Source of the DNA: an uncultured bacterium
GTDB lineage: Bacteria; Bacillota; Clostridia; Lachnospirales; Lachnospiraceae
Reading direction: 5' to 3'
Assembly (NCBI GenBank): GCA_948467735.1
Contig: CAOKFN010000008.1
Span: forward strand, 41,459-105,458
DNA: 64,000 nucleotides
Below are positions 24,320 through 31,993 of this stretch, in pieces; the first letter of the stretch is position 1; the number at the start of each line of letters is the position of its first letter. Under the pieces are notes generated by a model. That model was not told the DNA's origin and ran no database searches. It saw only the letters and a program-made list of their open reading frames with translations. A program made the translations under genes and the position numbers.

Positions 24320-24427
24320 TCTCAAAAAGCTATTTCTTAGTCGGCCCAATTTATTTATCTCCCCTCAGCCTTATCGTTCAAATACCATGCCTGCATGATA
24401 TTTGAACTGACGGCTAACAAAGAAACG

Positions 24428-26935
24428 CTATGACGGCCGCGCTTCCCCTCTCCATTTTCTCATCACTTGAATCAGAACAAATATCATAATACTCACCGCA
24501 CTGACAGCAATACCTGCATAGAGGCCTTCAGGCACATATTTCATCTCAAAATGGTACTCCCCCGGCTCCAAGTCAAAAGCCATCAGACAGCCCCCAAATA
24601 ATACTCCTTCCGTCTCCTCACCGTTTACATACACTGTCCATCCGTCTTCATAAGGCAGAGTGAGAATCAATCTGCCGGGGGCTTCCATTGCGATATCCCC
24701 CGCTATATAATCACTCTCCCACACTATATTTTCCATATGCTGCGCAGAAAGCTTTTCCAGCGCCTTCTCCAGCACATCCTTGTCCATCCGATATACATCT
24801 GCGGATATCTTAGGAGTTGTATCATTTTCATCCCCATTTTTCAACAGAATCGTTTGTCCTTTCTTCAAATACCCGAGATACAAAACGGAGCCGTTCTTCA
24901 ATTCTTGGAATTTCTCTTCTTCCGTACTTCCGCCGATATAATCCACTCTGCCCGTTCCCCATGCCGTAAGAATCGCATAGTAATACCCTTCTTGGTCCGG
25001 CGTGAACATAATATCATCCCCTGACTCCTTGTGGGCGGCATTCTTAAACAATACTCCTTGAACATCCAAATCCCGTACCATCCGATTCTGCAGTCGAATT
25101 CCCTGATCCTGATAACCTTCCGGCAAATCATATCCCATCGGCGCCACATAGCCGAAAGGCAGTGCCGCATTACACTGATACAAGTAAATATCCCCGCTCT
25201 GTCCAATCAGTTGATACAGGTCATTTTCATATTTTTCTGACTCCCCAAACATATATTTTACATTCAACAGTGCGGAAGCAAACGCCGTTGCCCCGTCAAA
25301 ACTGTAATATACCTTGCTATACCGCATTCCCAACAGCCGATACATATCCATCACATAAGAATTCATGGTAGAAGAAAACACACTGGCAGTAGGATATCCG
25401 GTCAACGTCCCGTCATTATTCGTCTTTCTGGTAAACTTTTCCAGACGATACACTCCTTCCTCCCGCGCCTTCGTCATCTCATATAATGCCTTGTAATCCT
25501 CCTGCTGTCCCAAATACTCGCTGCGGCTCACAGTCCCTATGCTAGTATCATAGGTATTAATGCCGCACTCCGCAATCACTGTCACCAATGCTATCGCCGC
25601 TGTTATTACATGTGTCCTGCCCCCCCCATTTCGAGTTCGGTACAAATATAAAAGCACCGCATAAATGCTTACAAACACCAGAGTCAATATCTTAACACCC
25701 AGATAAAAATCCTCATGTGAAATAAATTTCTCACAAAAGAGAAAAAATCCCACCGCACATAAATATCCGTACAAAATCTGCTGTTCATCCGCCTCCCTCA
25801 CATGAAGCCATGCCTCATAGCACATAACAAGCACAAGAAATATATAGATGAAGGACTGCCTTGCCGGCAGAGAATCCGGATAATTCAAGCCATGCCAGAT
25901 GAAATCAAGAAGATTGGTGCCAAAGCTCAGAAGCAGAAACCCGGTCAATACCAAACGGCAGAATTTCTCCCGAACGGAAATCTTTCGATTCATCAGATAC
26001 ATTGGGATAAGCATCAGCACTGCGCTGCCACAGTAGATATTGGGCCAATGATCCAGTCCTCTCTCTGCGGAAACACACATGCAATGCCTTGCCAGCATAT
26101 CCAGCACGGAAAAATAAGATTCCACCTTCGCCGGAAAATCCATATCTCCAAAATCCGTTTCCAAAATAGCGCAGACCTCGGGTATCAGCAAAACGGACGA
26201 CATACCGCCCGCTAAAAGGGAAAACAGAACAAAACAGCCAATACTGCGAAGGCGTTTTCCACCTTTTACCGTCACCAAAAGTATGATAAAATACAATACC
26301 AGAAAAATACAAATCATAATGGAAATATAAAAATTAGTAAAAATAGAAAGCGCCAGCATGGCACAATACAAACCACAGCGCCCCTCCTCCACCAGCCGTT
26401 CCAGCCCAAGAACAATCAAAGGCAGCAATACCACACAGTCCACCCACATAATATTATAGTTATAAGCCGCCATAAATCCTGACAATGCATAGAAGCAGGA
26501 AAAGAACAATGCGCCGCAGTCCTTCGTCCGGAAATGTTTCTGTAGATAAACAAATGCCGTAAGACCCGCAAGGCCTATCTTCAACACAATCAAATAGCTC
26601 ATAAATTCCATCAGACCGCTTTCAGGAAACAGCAGAGAAAAAATATGAAAAGGACTGGCAAGATAATAACCAAAAAGAGCCAGAAAATTAGAACCTATTC
26701 CCACTTGGAAAGAAAAACTTAAATTTTCCCCATTCTGTACCTTGTGCAGCAGCTCGCTGAAGAAAGGCATATATTGATGGTACATATCGGAATACAGAAA
26801 GCTTCTATCGCCAAAGGGATAAATTTGGTTGATTGCAAACAATACCAGCATGATTCCGGAAGGAATCAAAAACGACAAAAATCCTGCTGACTGCTGAATA
26901 TTTTTTTGATTAAGTCTGGAATTTAACGCTATCAT
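24428..26935 (-). CDS. YfhO-family membrane protein (GT-C-like)
   Basis: 835 residues with an N-terminal membrane segment (FLIPSGIMLVLFAINQIYPFG), the conserved DMYHQYMPFFSELLHKVQNGE motif typical of YfhO, then about a dozen hydrophobic helices, a large extracytoplasmic domain, and a last membrane helix near the C-terminus (YAGIAVSAVSIMIFVLIQVM). YfhO proteins resemble GT-C glycosyltransferases and are implicated in modifying (for example glycosylating) cell-envelope polymers. Start chosen at the fourth codon (ATG 26935), because AGAGG then has better spacing than for ATG 26944. Monocistronic. Confidence 0.88.
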   Translation of the reverse strand: MIALNSRLNQKNIQQSAGFLSFLIPSGIMLVLFAINQIYPFGDRSFLYSDMYHQYMPFFSELLHKVQNGENLSFSFQVGIGSNFLALFGYYLASPFHIFSLLFPESGLMEFMSYLIVLKIGLAGLTAFVYLQKHFRTKDCGALFFSCFYALSGFMAAYNYNIMWVDCVVLLPLIVLGLERLVEEGRCGLYCAMLALSIFTNFYISIMICIFLVLYFIILLVTVKGGKRLRSIGCFVLFSLLAGGMSSVLLIPEVCAILETDFGDMDFPAKVESYFSVLDMLARHCMCVSAERGLDHWPNIYCGSAVLMLIPMYLMNRKISVREKFCRLVLTGFLLLSFGTNLLDFIWHGLNYPDSLPARQSFIYIFLVLVMCYEAWLHVREADEQQILYGYLCAVGFFLFCEKFISHEDFYLGVKILTLVFVSIYAVLLYLYRTRNGGGRTHVITAAIALVTVIAECGINTYDTSIGTVSRSEYLGQQEDYKALYEMTKAREEGVYRLEKFTRKTNNDGTLTGYPTASVFSSTMNSYVMDMYRLLGMRYSKVYYSFDGATAFASALLNVKYMFGESEKYENDLYQLIGQSGDIYLYQCNAALPFGYVAPMGYDLPEGYQDQGIRLQNRMVRDLDVQGVLFKNAAHKESGDDIMFTPDQEGYYYAILTAWGTGRVDYIGGSTEEEKFQELKNGSVLYLGYLKKGQTILLKNGDENDTTPKISADVYRMDKDVLEKALEKLSAQHMENIVWESDYIAGDIAMEAPGRLILTLPYEDGWTVYVNGEETEGVLFGGCLMAFDLEPGEYHFEMKYVPEGLYAGIAVSAVSIMIFVLIQVMRKWRGEARPS

Positions 26936-27052
26936 AACAGGCATCCTCTATTATAAAGTATTTACATATTTATAAATTCTCATTTTAGCAGATTTTCATC
27001 CAGAGTAAAAGACTGTAAAGAAAAATTAAGGATTACTGCAATTATCAATTAC

Positions 27053-27097
27053 GGCTAAAGTCAAGCCGCCATTTTCGCCGATAATTTGACTTTAGCC
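27053..27097. promoter_or_regulatory. 12-bp perfect inverted repeat
   Basis: GGCTAAAGTCAA (27053-27064) and TTGACTTTAGCC (27086-27097), between the divergent yfhO-like and amidotransferase-like genes. It could be an operator or a transcript end; no T-run follows. No clear promoter was found in the rest of the gap. Confidence 0.45.
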
Positions 27098-27219
27098 CTA
27101 ATCTCAGATCATCACAACAGATTATCATAGCAGAAAGCAATTAGTTACATTTTCAGAGATTGGGCATATAATGAGAAAAAGACTGTTGAATGACAGTGCA
27201 AATCAGACGGAGAAAACCG

Positions 27220-27870
27220 ATGCGTATTGCAATATTAGGGAGAAAAGCAGATACCGTAAATTATGTTCGATATGTCCAATCTTTAGGCGCCGTACCATCC
27301 GTCACACTAAGCGCCGGAGAGGCGGCATGCTGCGACGCACTGATTCTGCCGGGCGGAGGAGATATCACACCGGCTTTCTTCGGCGAAAACAATCATGGTT
27401 CCAGAAATATCGATACGGAGCTGGATATTCTACAGCTGCAGGCACTTGACCTTGCAGTGCGGAGAAAAATGCCTGTCCTTGGCATCTGCAAAGGATTGCA
27501 GATCATTAATGTGTACTTTGGCGGCACCATAATACAGGATATGGTTTCCTCTGCCGTAGAACGTCATGCATATAATCAGGGAGACAAATATCATGCCTCC
27601 GTAATTACGGAAGACTCTTGGCTGTATCGTCTATACGACAGAGAAATTATAATAAACAGTGCGCATCATCAAGGAATTAAAAAATTAGGCGACGGTCTGG
27701 CTGCAGCACAATACTGTCCTGAAGACGGCTGTATTGAAGCCGCCGCTCATCAATCGCTTCCCCTCATCGGCGTCCAATGGCATCCTGAACGAATTGATGA
27801 ACAGAAAACAGGCATTAAAGGTCAGAAAGTTTTGGCTTACTTTTTTTCTCTGATATCTGCTTCTGAGTAA
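27220..27870 (+). CDS. Gamma-glutamyl-GABA hydrolase-like (peptidase C26)
   Basis: 216 residues of the class I glutamine-amidotransferase fold as in PuuD: LILPGGGDITPAFF, nucleophile Cys in VLGICKGLQIINVYFGG, INSAHHQ and catalytic His/Glu in VQWHPERID. It hydrolyses a gamma-glutamyl amide; the substrate is probably gamma-glutamyl-GABA or a related compound, not proven. Start at 27220 (MRIAILGRK) has GGAG with 7-nt spacing. The family often has about 240-250 residues; this one is compact. Its 3' end overlaps the convergent lipase-like gene by 56 bp. Confidence 0.85.
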   Translation: MRIAILGRKADTVNYVRYVQSLGAVPSVTLSAGEAACCDALILPGGGDITPAFFGENNHGSRNIDTELDILQLQALDLAVRRKMPVLGICKGLQIINVYFGGTIIQDMVSSAVERHAYNQGDKYHASVITEDSWLYRLYDREIIINSAHHQGIKKLGDGLAAAQYCPEDGCIEAAAHQSLPLIGVQWHPERIDEQKTGIKGQKVLAYFFSLISASE

Positions 27871-28990
27871 ATTTTGAGGCAAACTCTTTCCGAGCATTGG
27901 CGCCTGCAATATCAAACAATGATTTCACCATTTTCTTCAGAGCCGCCTTTGTCTCATCATCCACCTCCTTCAATGCGGCGATAATCCCATTCATACTCTT
28001 CTTCCATTCAGCGGTAAAGTCGATGAGATTATCTGTCTGAGATGCGGTTATGACCTGATATAAGGTATCCACAAATGTACTCAGCTGCTGTTCATCCAGA
28101 GAAAGAATCCACTCGTTCAAGGTATTATCCATCTGTCTTCGCCGCTCGTAAATATCATTGGCCCGAACCAAATGATTTGCAGCTACCTGCCATGTATACA
28201 AATCATGCTGTGCAAGTCCAAAAGCTCTTGTTTTAACCACTTGAAAATGCATATCCGACTCAAAAACCATTCCTATCATAGAAGAATTGGGCAGAATTTT
28301 AACTATCCTGTCTTCTACCTTGTCATACCCGCATTTTTCCAATACCTCCGGCCGAAATCCCGGCCCGTCGAGACTGTATACTTTAATAATTCTATCTTGA
28401 ATTTCAGGCTCGCAGTTCATTGCGCTGTATACGGCCAGATTTCCCCCCTTAGAATGCCCTCCCAGATACAAAGGACCTGCAATGCTGTCTCCAATCGTAT
28501 TCAAATACCAGACGCTGATTTCCTGCCCGGGAACCGGTGAAAGAAAAGTCATATTAAAGTCCTCTTTCCACCCCACAATCGTTTCGTCCGTTCCCCGATA
28601 AGCAACATAAATCGTGCCGTCGTCCAGTATAAAAGTGACGGCTGAAAACTGGGTTTCCCACTTTTCCTCAATTACATTCACATAGCAATTCAGTCTCAGG
28701 CTGCTGAAACGTTTTCCCTTCAACATCCCTTTGACAAGCGCTCTGTTTGATTTTTCAAAACGGATATCAGCAAAGAGTTTATCAAAATCAGGATGCTTTT
28801 CCAGACTTTTCAAGGTAACAGGCGGCTTGTTCTCCCGCACGTCCGGCACCATACCGTCAAATTTCAAATAAGACAGCAGGCAAAGCGCAAGACTATCAAC
28901 CTCGGTCATTGGCATTTCCTGAAAAGAATAAACTCCATATTTTTCCAAATATCCCAGCACTGTTCCCACGATAAGTCCCTCTCTTTCCAT
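27815..28990 (-). CDS. Mbeg1-like (DUF2974) alpha/beta-hydrolase
   Basis: 391 residues. Lipase-class-3-like fold: TFILDDGTIYVAYRGTDETIVGWKEDF (oxyanion region), nucleophile elbow LGGHSKGGNLAVYSA, Asp in VYSLDGPGF, and a late His (FGLAQHDLYTW). This matches Mbeg1-like proteins, which are common in clostridia with unknown substrate. The C-terminal 80 residues are Lys/Glu-rich helices. The first ATG (28990) has no clear site, while GTG at 28966 sits 6 nt after AGAGAGGGA and may be the true start. Confidence 0.88.
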   Translation of the reverse strand: MEREGLIVGTVLGYLEKYGVYSFQEMPMTEVDSLALCLLSYLKFDGMVPDVRENKPPVTLKSLEKHPDFDKLFADIRFEKSNRALVKGMLKGKRFSSLRLNCYVNVIEEKWETQFSAVTFILDDGTIYVAYRGTDETIVGWKEDFNMTFLSPVPGQEISVWYLNTIGDSIAGPLYLGGHSKGGNLAVYSAMNCEPEIQDRIIKVYSLDGPGFRPEVLEKCGYDKVEDRIVKILPNSSMIGMVFESDMHFQVVKTRAFGLAQHDLYTWQVAANHLVRANDIYERRRQMDNTLNEWILSLDEQQLSTFVDTLYQVITASQTDNLIDFTAEWKKSMNGIIAALKEVDDETKAALKKMVKSLFDIAGANARKEFASKFTQKQISEKKSKPKLSDL

Positions 28991-29095
28991 GGCCCGATAT
29001 GCAAAAATAATGCATTTCTAAATATTCCGCTTGATTTTCAATGTATCACGCCACAAAAAAGAACTCTTTTGCCAAGTGCCGCAAAGCGGCACTTT

Positions 29096-30439
29096 CTATC
29101 GGTCCTGCATATTAATATACTCACGTTCCTGCATAATACTCTTGTACGCGGGACGAATAATTTTATCCATATTGATCAATTCTTCAATCCTGTGCGCGCT
29201 CCAGCCTACAATTCGGGCAATCGCAAATATGGGGGTGTACATTTCCAAGGGAATCTCCAGCATACTATATACAAATCCACTGTAAAAATCCACATTTGCA
29301 CTTACGCCTTTATAAATGCGAGCCTTCTCTGCAATCACCTCCGGCGCCAGCTTTTCTATCATGGAATATAATGCGAAATCTTTATCCCTTCCCTTTGCAG
29401 TGGCAAGCTTATGCACAAAGCCTTTGAAAACCTGCGCCCTAGGGTCGGAAAGCGAGTAAACCGCATGCCCCATGCCATAAATCAGCCCCTTCCGGTCAAA
29501 GGCTTCTTTGTTCAATATTTTCTTCAAATATGCTCTGACTGCGTCCTCATCCGTCCAATCAGACACATTCGCCTCTATATCGTGCATCATCTGCACTACC
29601 TTGATATTCGCGCCGCCATGCTTTGGTCCTTTTAAGGAAGACAGCGCCGCCGCAATCACGGAATATGTATCCGACCCGGAAGAAGTCACCACACGCGTTG
29701 TAAACGTAGAATTGTTGCCGCCGCCATGTTCCATATGGAGCACAAGAGCAAGATCCAGCACCCCCGCCTCAAGATCCGTATACTTCTTATCCGGCCGCAG
29801 CATCATCAATAAGTTTTCCGCCGTGGAAAGCTTCTTTGAAGGCCGATGGATATACATGCTCTCATCATTTTGATAATGGTTGTATGCATGATAGGCATAT
29901 ACCGCCAGCATCGGAAACACACTGATCAGGCTGACGCACTGGCGCAGTACATTTTCAATGGCGGTATCATTACAGTTCTTATCATAAGAAGCCAATGTCA
30001 ATACGCTCCTAGTCAGTGAATTCATAATATCATTGCTGGGAGCCTTCATAATGACGTCACGGGTAAAGTTGGTAGGCAGTGTTCTATTCGCCGCCAGCAT
30101 ATCGCGAAACTCTTTCAGCTGCTTTTCATTGGGCAGTTCTCCAAATAAAAGCAGATAGCTGATTTCTTCAAATCCAAAGCCCCGCCCTCGTCCGCCTTTT
30201 ACCAGCTCAATGCAGTCATAGCCGCGATACCACAGCCTGCCCTCGCAGGGCGTCTTGACGCCGTCTACCATTTTAAAAGCTTCTATTTTCGATATATTGG
30301 TAAGTCCCGTCACCACGCCGTTGCCGTTTTTATCACGCAGTCCCCGCTGTACCTCATGCCTGTCAAACAATTCCGGCTCCAGACGGTCGGCCTTCCTGCA
30401 AAGCTGTGCATAATCGTTGAATACCTCATTCTTCTTCAA
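29096..30439 (-). CDS. gltA: Citrate synthase
   Basis: Condenses acetyl-CoA with oxaloacetate. Signature residues are present: HMEHGGGNNSTFTTRV, GPKHGGANIKVV, YGMGHAVYSLSDPRA and SANVDFYSGFVY. 447 residues, slightly longer than the type, as in clostridial enzymes. The start is TTG at 30439 (TTGAAGAAGAAT), well supported by AAGGAGG eight bases upstream. A 9-bp hairpin (29074-29094) sits directly after the stop codon. It stands alone; no aconitase or isocitrate dehydrogenase neighbours, so it probably serves glutamate synthesis rather than a full cycle (inference). Confidence 0.93.
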   Translation of the reverse strand: MKKNEVFNDYAQLCRKADRLEPELFDRHEVQRGLRDKNGNGVVTGLTNISKIEAFKMVDGVKTPCEGRLWYRGYDCIELVKGGRGRGFGFEEISYLLLFGELPNEKQLKEFRDMLAANRTLPTNFTRDVIMKAPSNDIMNSLTRSVLTLASYDKNCNDTAIENVLRQCVSLISVFPMLAVYAYHAYNHYQNDESMYIHRPSKKLSTAENLLMMLRPDKKYTDLEAGVLDLALVLHMEHGGGNNSTFTTRVVTSSGSDTYSVIAAALSSLKGPKHGGANIKVVQMMHDIEANVSDWTDEDAVRAYLKKILNKEAFDRKGLIYGMGHAVYSLSDPRAQVFKGFVHKLATAKGRDKDFALYSMIEKLAPEVIAEKARIYKGVSANVDFYSGFVYSMLEIPLEMYTPIFAIARIVGWSAHRIEELINMDKIIRPAYKSIMQEREYINMQDR

Positions 30440-30603
30440 TAAACATACCTCCTTCTTTACATCCTGTATCGACTGTGAAAAAATGAAAAAACAATAGATT
30501 TCAGCAATTTCAGAATATTTTTATTATTATCTTAACGTTTCCAGCCGTGCTGTGTCAATTAAAAATGTATTAATTTACAGAAAAATCTAACATTTCCACT
30601 ATA

Positions 30604-31596
30604 TTACTTACATAATTCCGCCACGGCCTCATTGATAATTCTGCTGTCGGCCCTGCCTTTTAACGCTCCCATCACGGCTTTCATAATCTGCCCTTTATTT
30701 TTGGACGCCGCCAGCCCTGCAAAATTACTATCAATATACGCTTTCACTTCCTCCACAGAATTCATCGTCTCAGGCGCGTATTCCGCAATCAAATCATATC
30801 GCTTTTTATATTCCGCCTTCAAATCTTCCTGCTCTGCCGAGCATCCCTCCATCTTTTCTTTCACGGTTTTCAATTCATTTTGGACAACGCTTTCCACCAG
30901 CGCTGCGCTGACATCGGTTCGGCCGTTCTCTGCCGCCAGCGCCTTCTTCACCGCGGATACCAGAGAAGCAAACGCATCTTCCCTCTCTTTGTCTTTGGTT
31001 TTCGCGGCCGCCCTCCTGTATTGAATCTTTTCCAGCCGAGAAGAATCAATCATCAGATCATGGTATATGCCGGACTTTACTATATCGCCAAAATGATGTA
31101 TGACAGGGATATCCGGCCGTTCAAGATAATATACCACAATTACCTTCTTCTCCGAATCCACAATCCAATATTCTCTGACCCCCGCATCAATATAAGCTCC
31201 CAGCTTCCTGCCATAATCCATGCCTCTGCTGGAAGAAGACACCACTTCAATCACCCAGTCCGGCGCGCCATGGCAGCCCTCCTCATCCAATTTCCCTTCA
31301 TCGCACACAACCGCAATATCCGGCTCCAGATAATTCCTTCCGTCCTCCTTTAAAAACACTGCAAACGGGGAAGAAATCACCCTGCTGTGCTCCTCTTTTG
31401 CCCTGAGATAGACGGAGATCTCCGTAAAAAGACAACCGATTAGACTCTGATGTGTCATCGTCGGGAACGACGTCAACGTCATCTCCCCATCAAGCAATTC
31501 CGCTCTCTGCCCCTCCGGCAGTGCCCGGACGTCCTCTACCGTACAGTTTCCCTCCTCCGCCATCCTATCCGAAAAACGTTCTCTTTCTGCTTCCAT
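30604..31596 (-). CDS. Uma2-type nuclease domain fused to YqeY/GatB-like domain
   Basis: 330 residues in two recognisable parts. Residues 10-200: Uma2 (DUF820) restriction-endonuclease-like fold, with MTHQSLIGCLFTEI, YLEPDIAVVCDEGKLD, PDWVIEVVSSSSRGMDYGRK and REYWIVDSEKKVI, i.e. a D-(ExV) core. Residues about 205-330: a YqeY-like helical domain (KDKEREDAFASLVSAVK, YKKRYDLIAEYAPETMNS, KGQIMKAVMGALKGRADSRII), found in GatB-associated proteins acting on tRNA. Good site (GGAGGCAGTAT), no sign of a frameshift joining two genes. Function is unknown; a nuclease directed to tRNA-like RNA is one guess. Confidence 0.85.
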   Translation of the reverse strand: MEAERERFSDRMAEEGNCTVEDVRALPEGQRAELLDGEMTLTSFPTMTHQSLIGCLFTEISVYLRAKEEHSRVISSPFAVFLKEDGRNYLEPDIAVVCDEGKLDEEGCHGAPDWVIEVVSSSSRGMDYGRKLGAYIDAGVREYWIVDSEKKVIVVYYLERPDIPVIHHFGDIVKSGIYHDLMIDSSRLEKIQYRRAAAKTKDKEREDAFASLVSAVKKALAAENGRTDVSAALVESVVQNELKTVKEKMEGCSAEQEDLKAEYKKRYDLIAEYAPETMNSVEEVKAYIDSNFAGLAASKNKGQIMKAVMGALKGRADSRIINEAVAELCK

Positions 31597-31652
31597 ATAC
31601 TGCCTCCTTCTTTCCGCAGAAGCTTCTCATGAAAACACTCCTGCCCCCGCGT

Positions 31653-31681
31653 AATATATTAAATTGTGTTCTATGAGTAAA
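31653..31681 (-). promoter_or_regulatory. Promoter for the Uma2-YqeY gene
   Basis: Minus strand: TTTACT at 31681-31676, a 17-bp spacer and TATATT at 31658-31653, about 57 bp before the ATG at 31596. Confidence 0.55.
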
Positions 31682-31730
31682 ACGGCAGAACTGCCTGAAT
31701 GTGCAAAAAGCACGGTTCATCTGATTACTC

Positions 31731-31759
31731 TTGACTATTCCTATAATAAGCATTATAAT
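31731..31759 (+). promoter_or_regulatory. Upstream promoter toward the cNMP-domain gene
   Basis: TTGACT at 31731-31736, a 17-bp spacer and TATAAT at 31754-31759. It would give a leader of about 230 nt if it serves the 31994 gene. Confidence 0.65.
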
Positions 31760-31861
31760 GACTGCCGCGGATTTTGTCAAGAAAAAAATTTTTATTATCT
31801 GCTTATCTCTTTTATGTTGTCAGGCCTAGGAACAGATTTTATCCGTACTTTCAAGAATTCC

Positions 31862-31890
31862 TTGACACGCAAAACTTTTTCGACTATGAT
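31862..31890 (+). promoter_or_regulatory. Proximal promoter of the cNMP-domain gene
   Basis: TTGACA at 31862-31867, a 17-bp spacer and TATGAT at 31885-31890, about 100 bp before the ATG. The gene thus seems to have two tandem sigma-A promoters. The 397-bp divergent gap holds these three promoters and nothing else I can support. Confidence 0.75.
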
Positions 31891-31993
31891 TTATTTTATG
31901 ACACCTAATTCATTCACTCCTGACGTTTCCCTCACTTCATAAGATTTTCCAAGGAAACACAGGAGAGCGATTACATCAAATTGAGAGGGACAT

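Noticed and set aside
29074..29094. 9-bp hairpin directly after the citrate synthase stop
   Set aside because: The stem is perfect but there is no T-run within the normal distance, so I do not call it a terminator.
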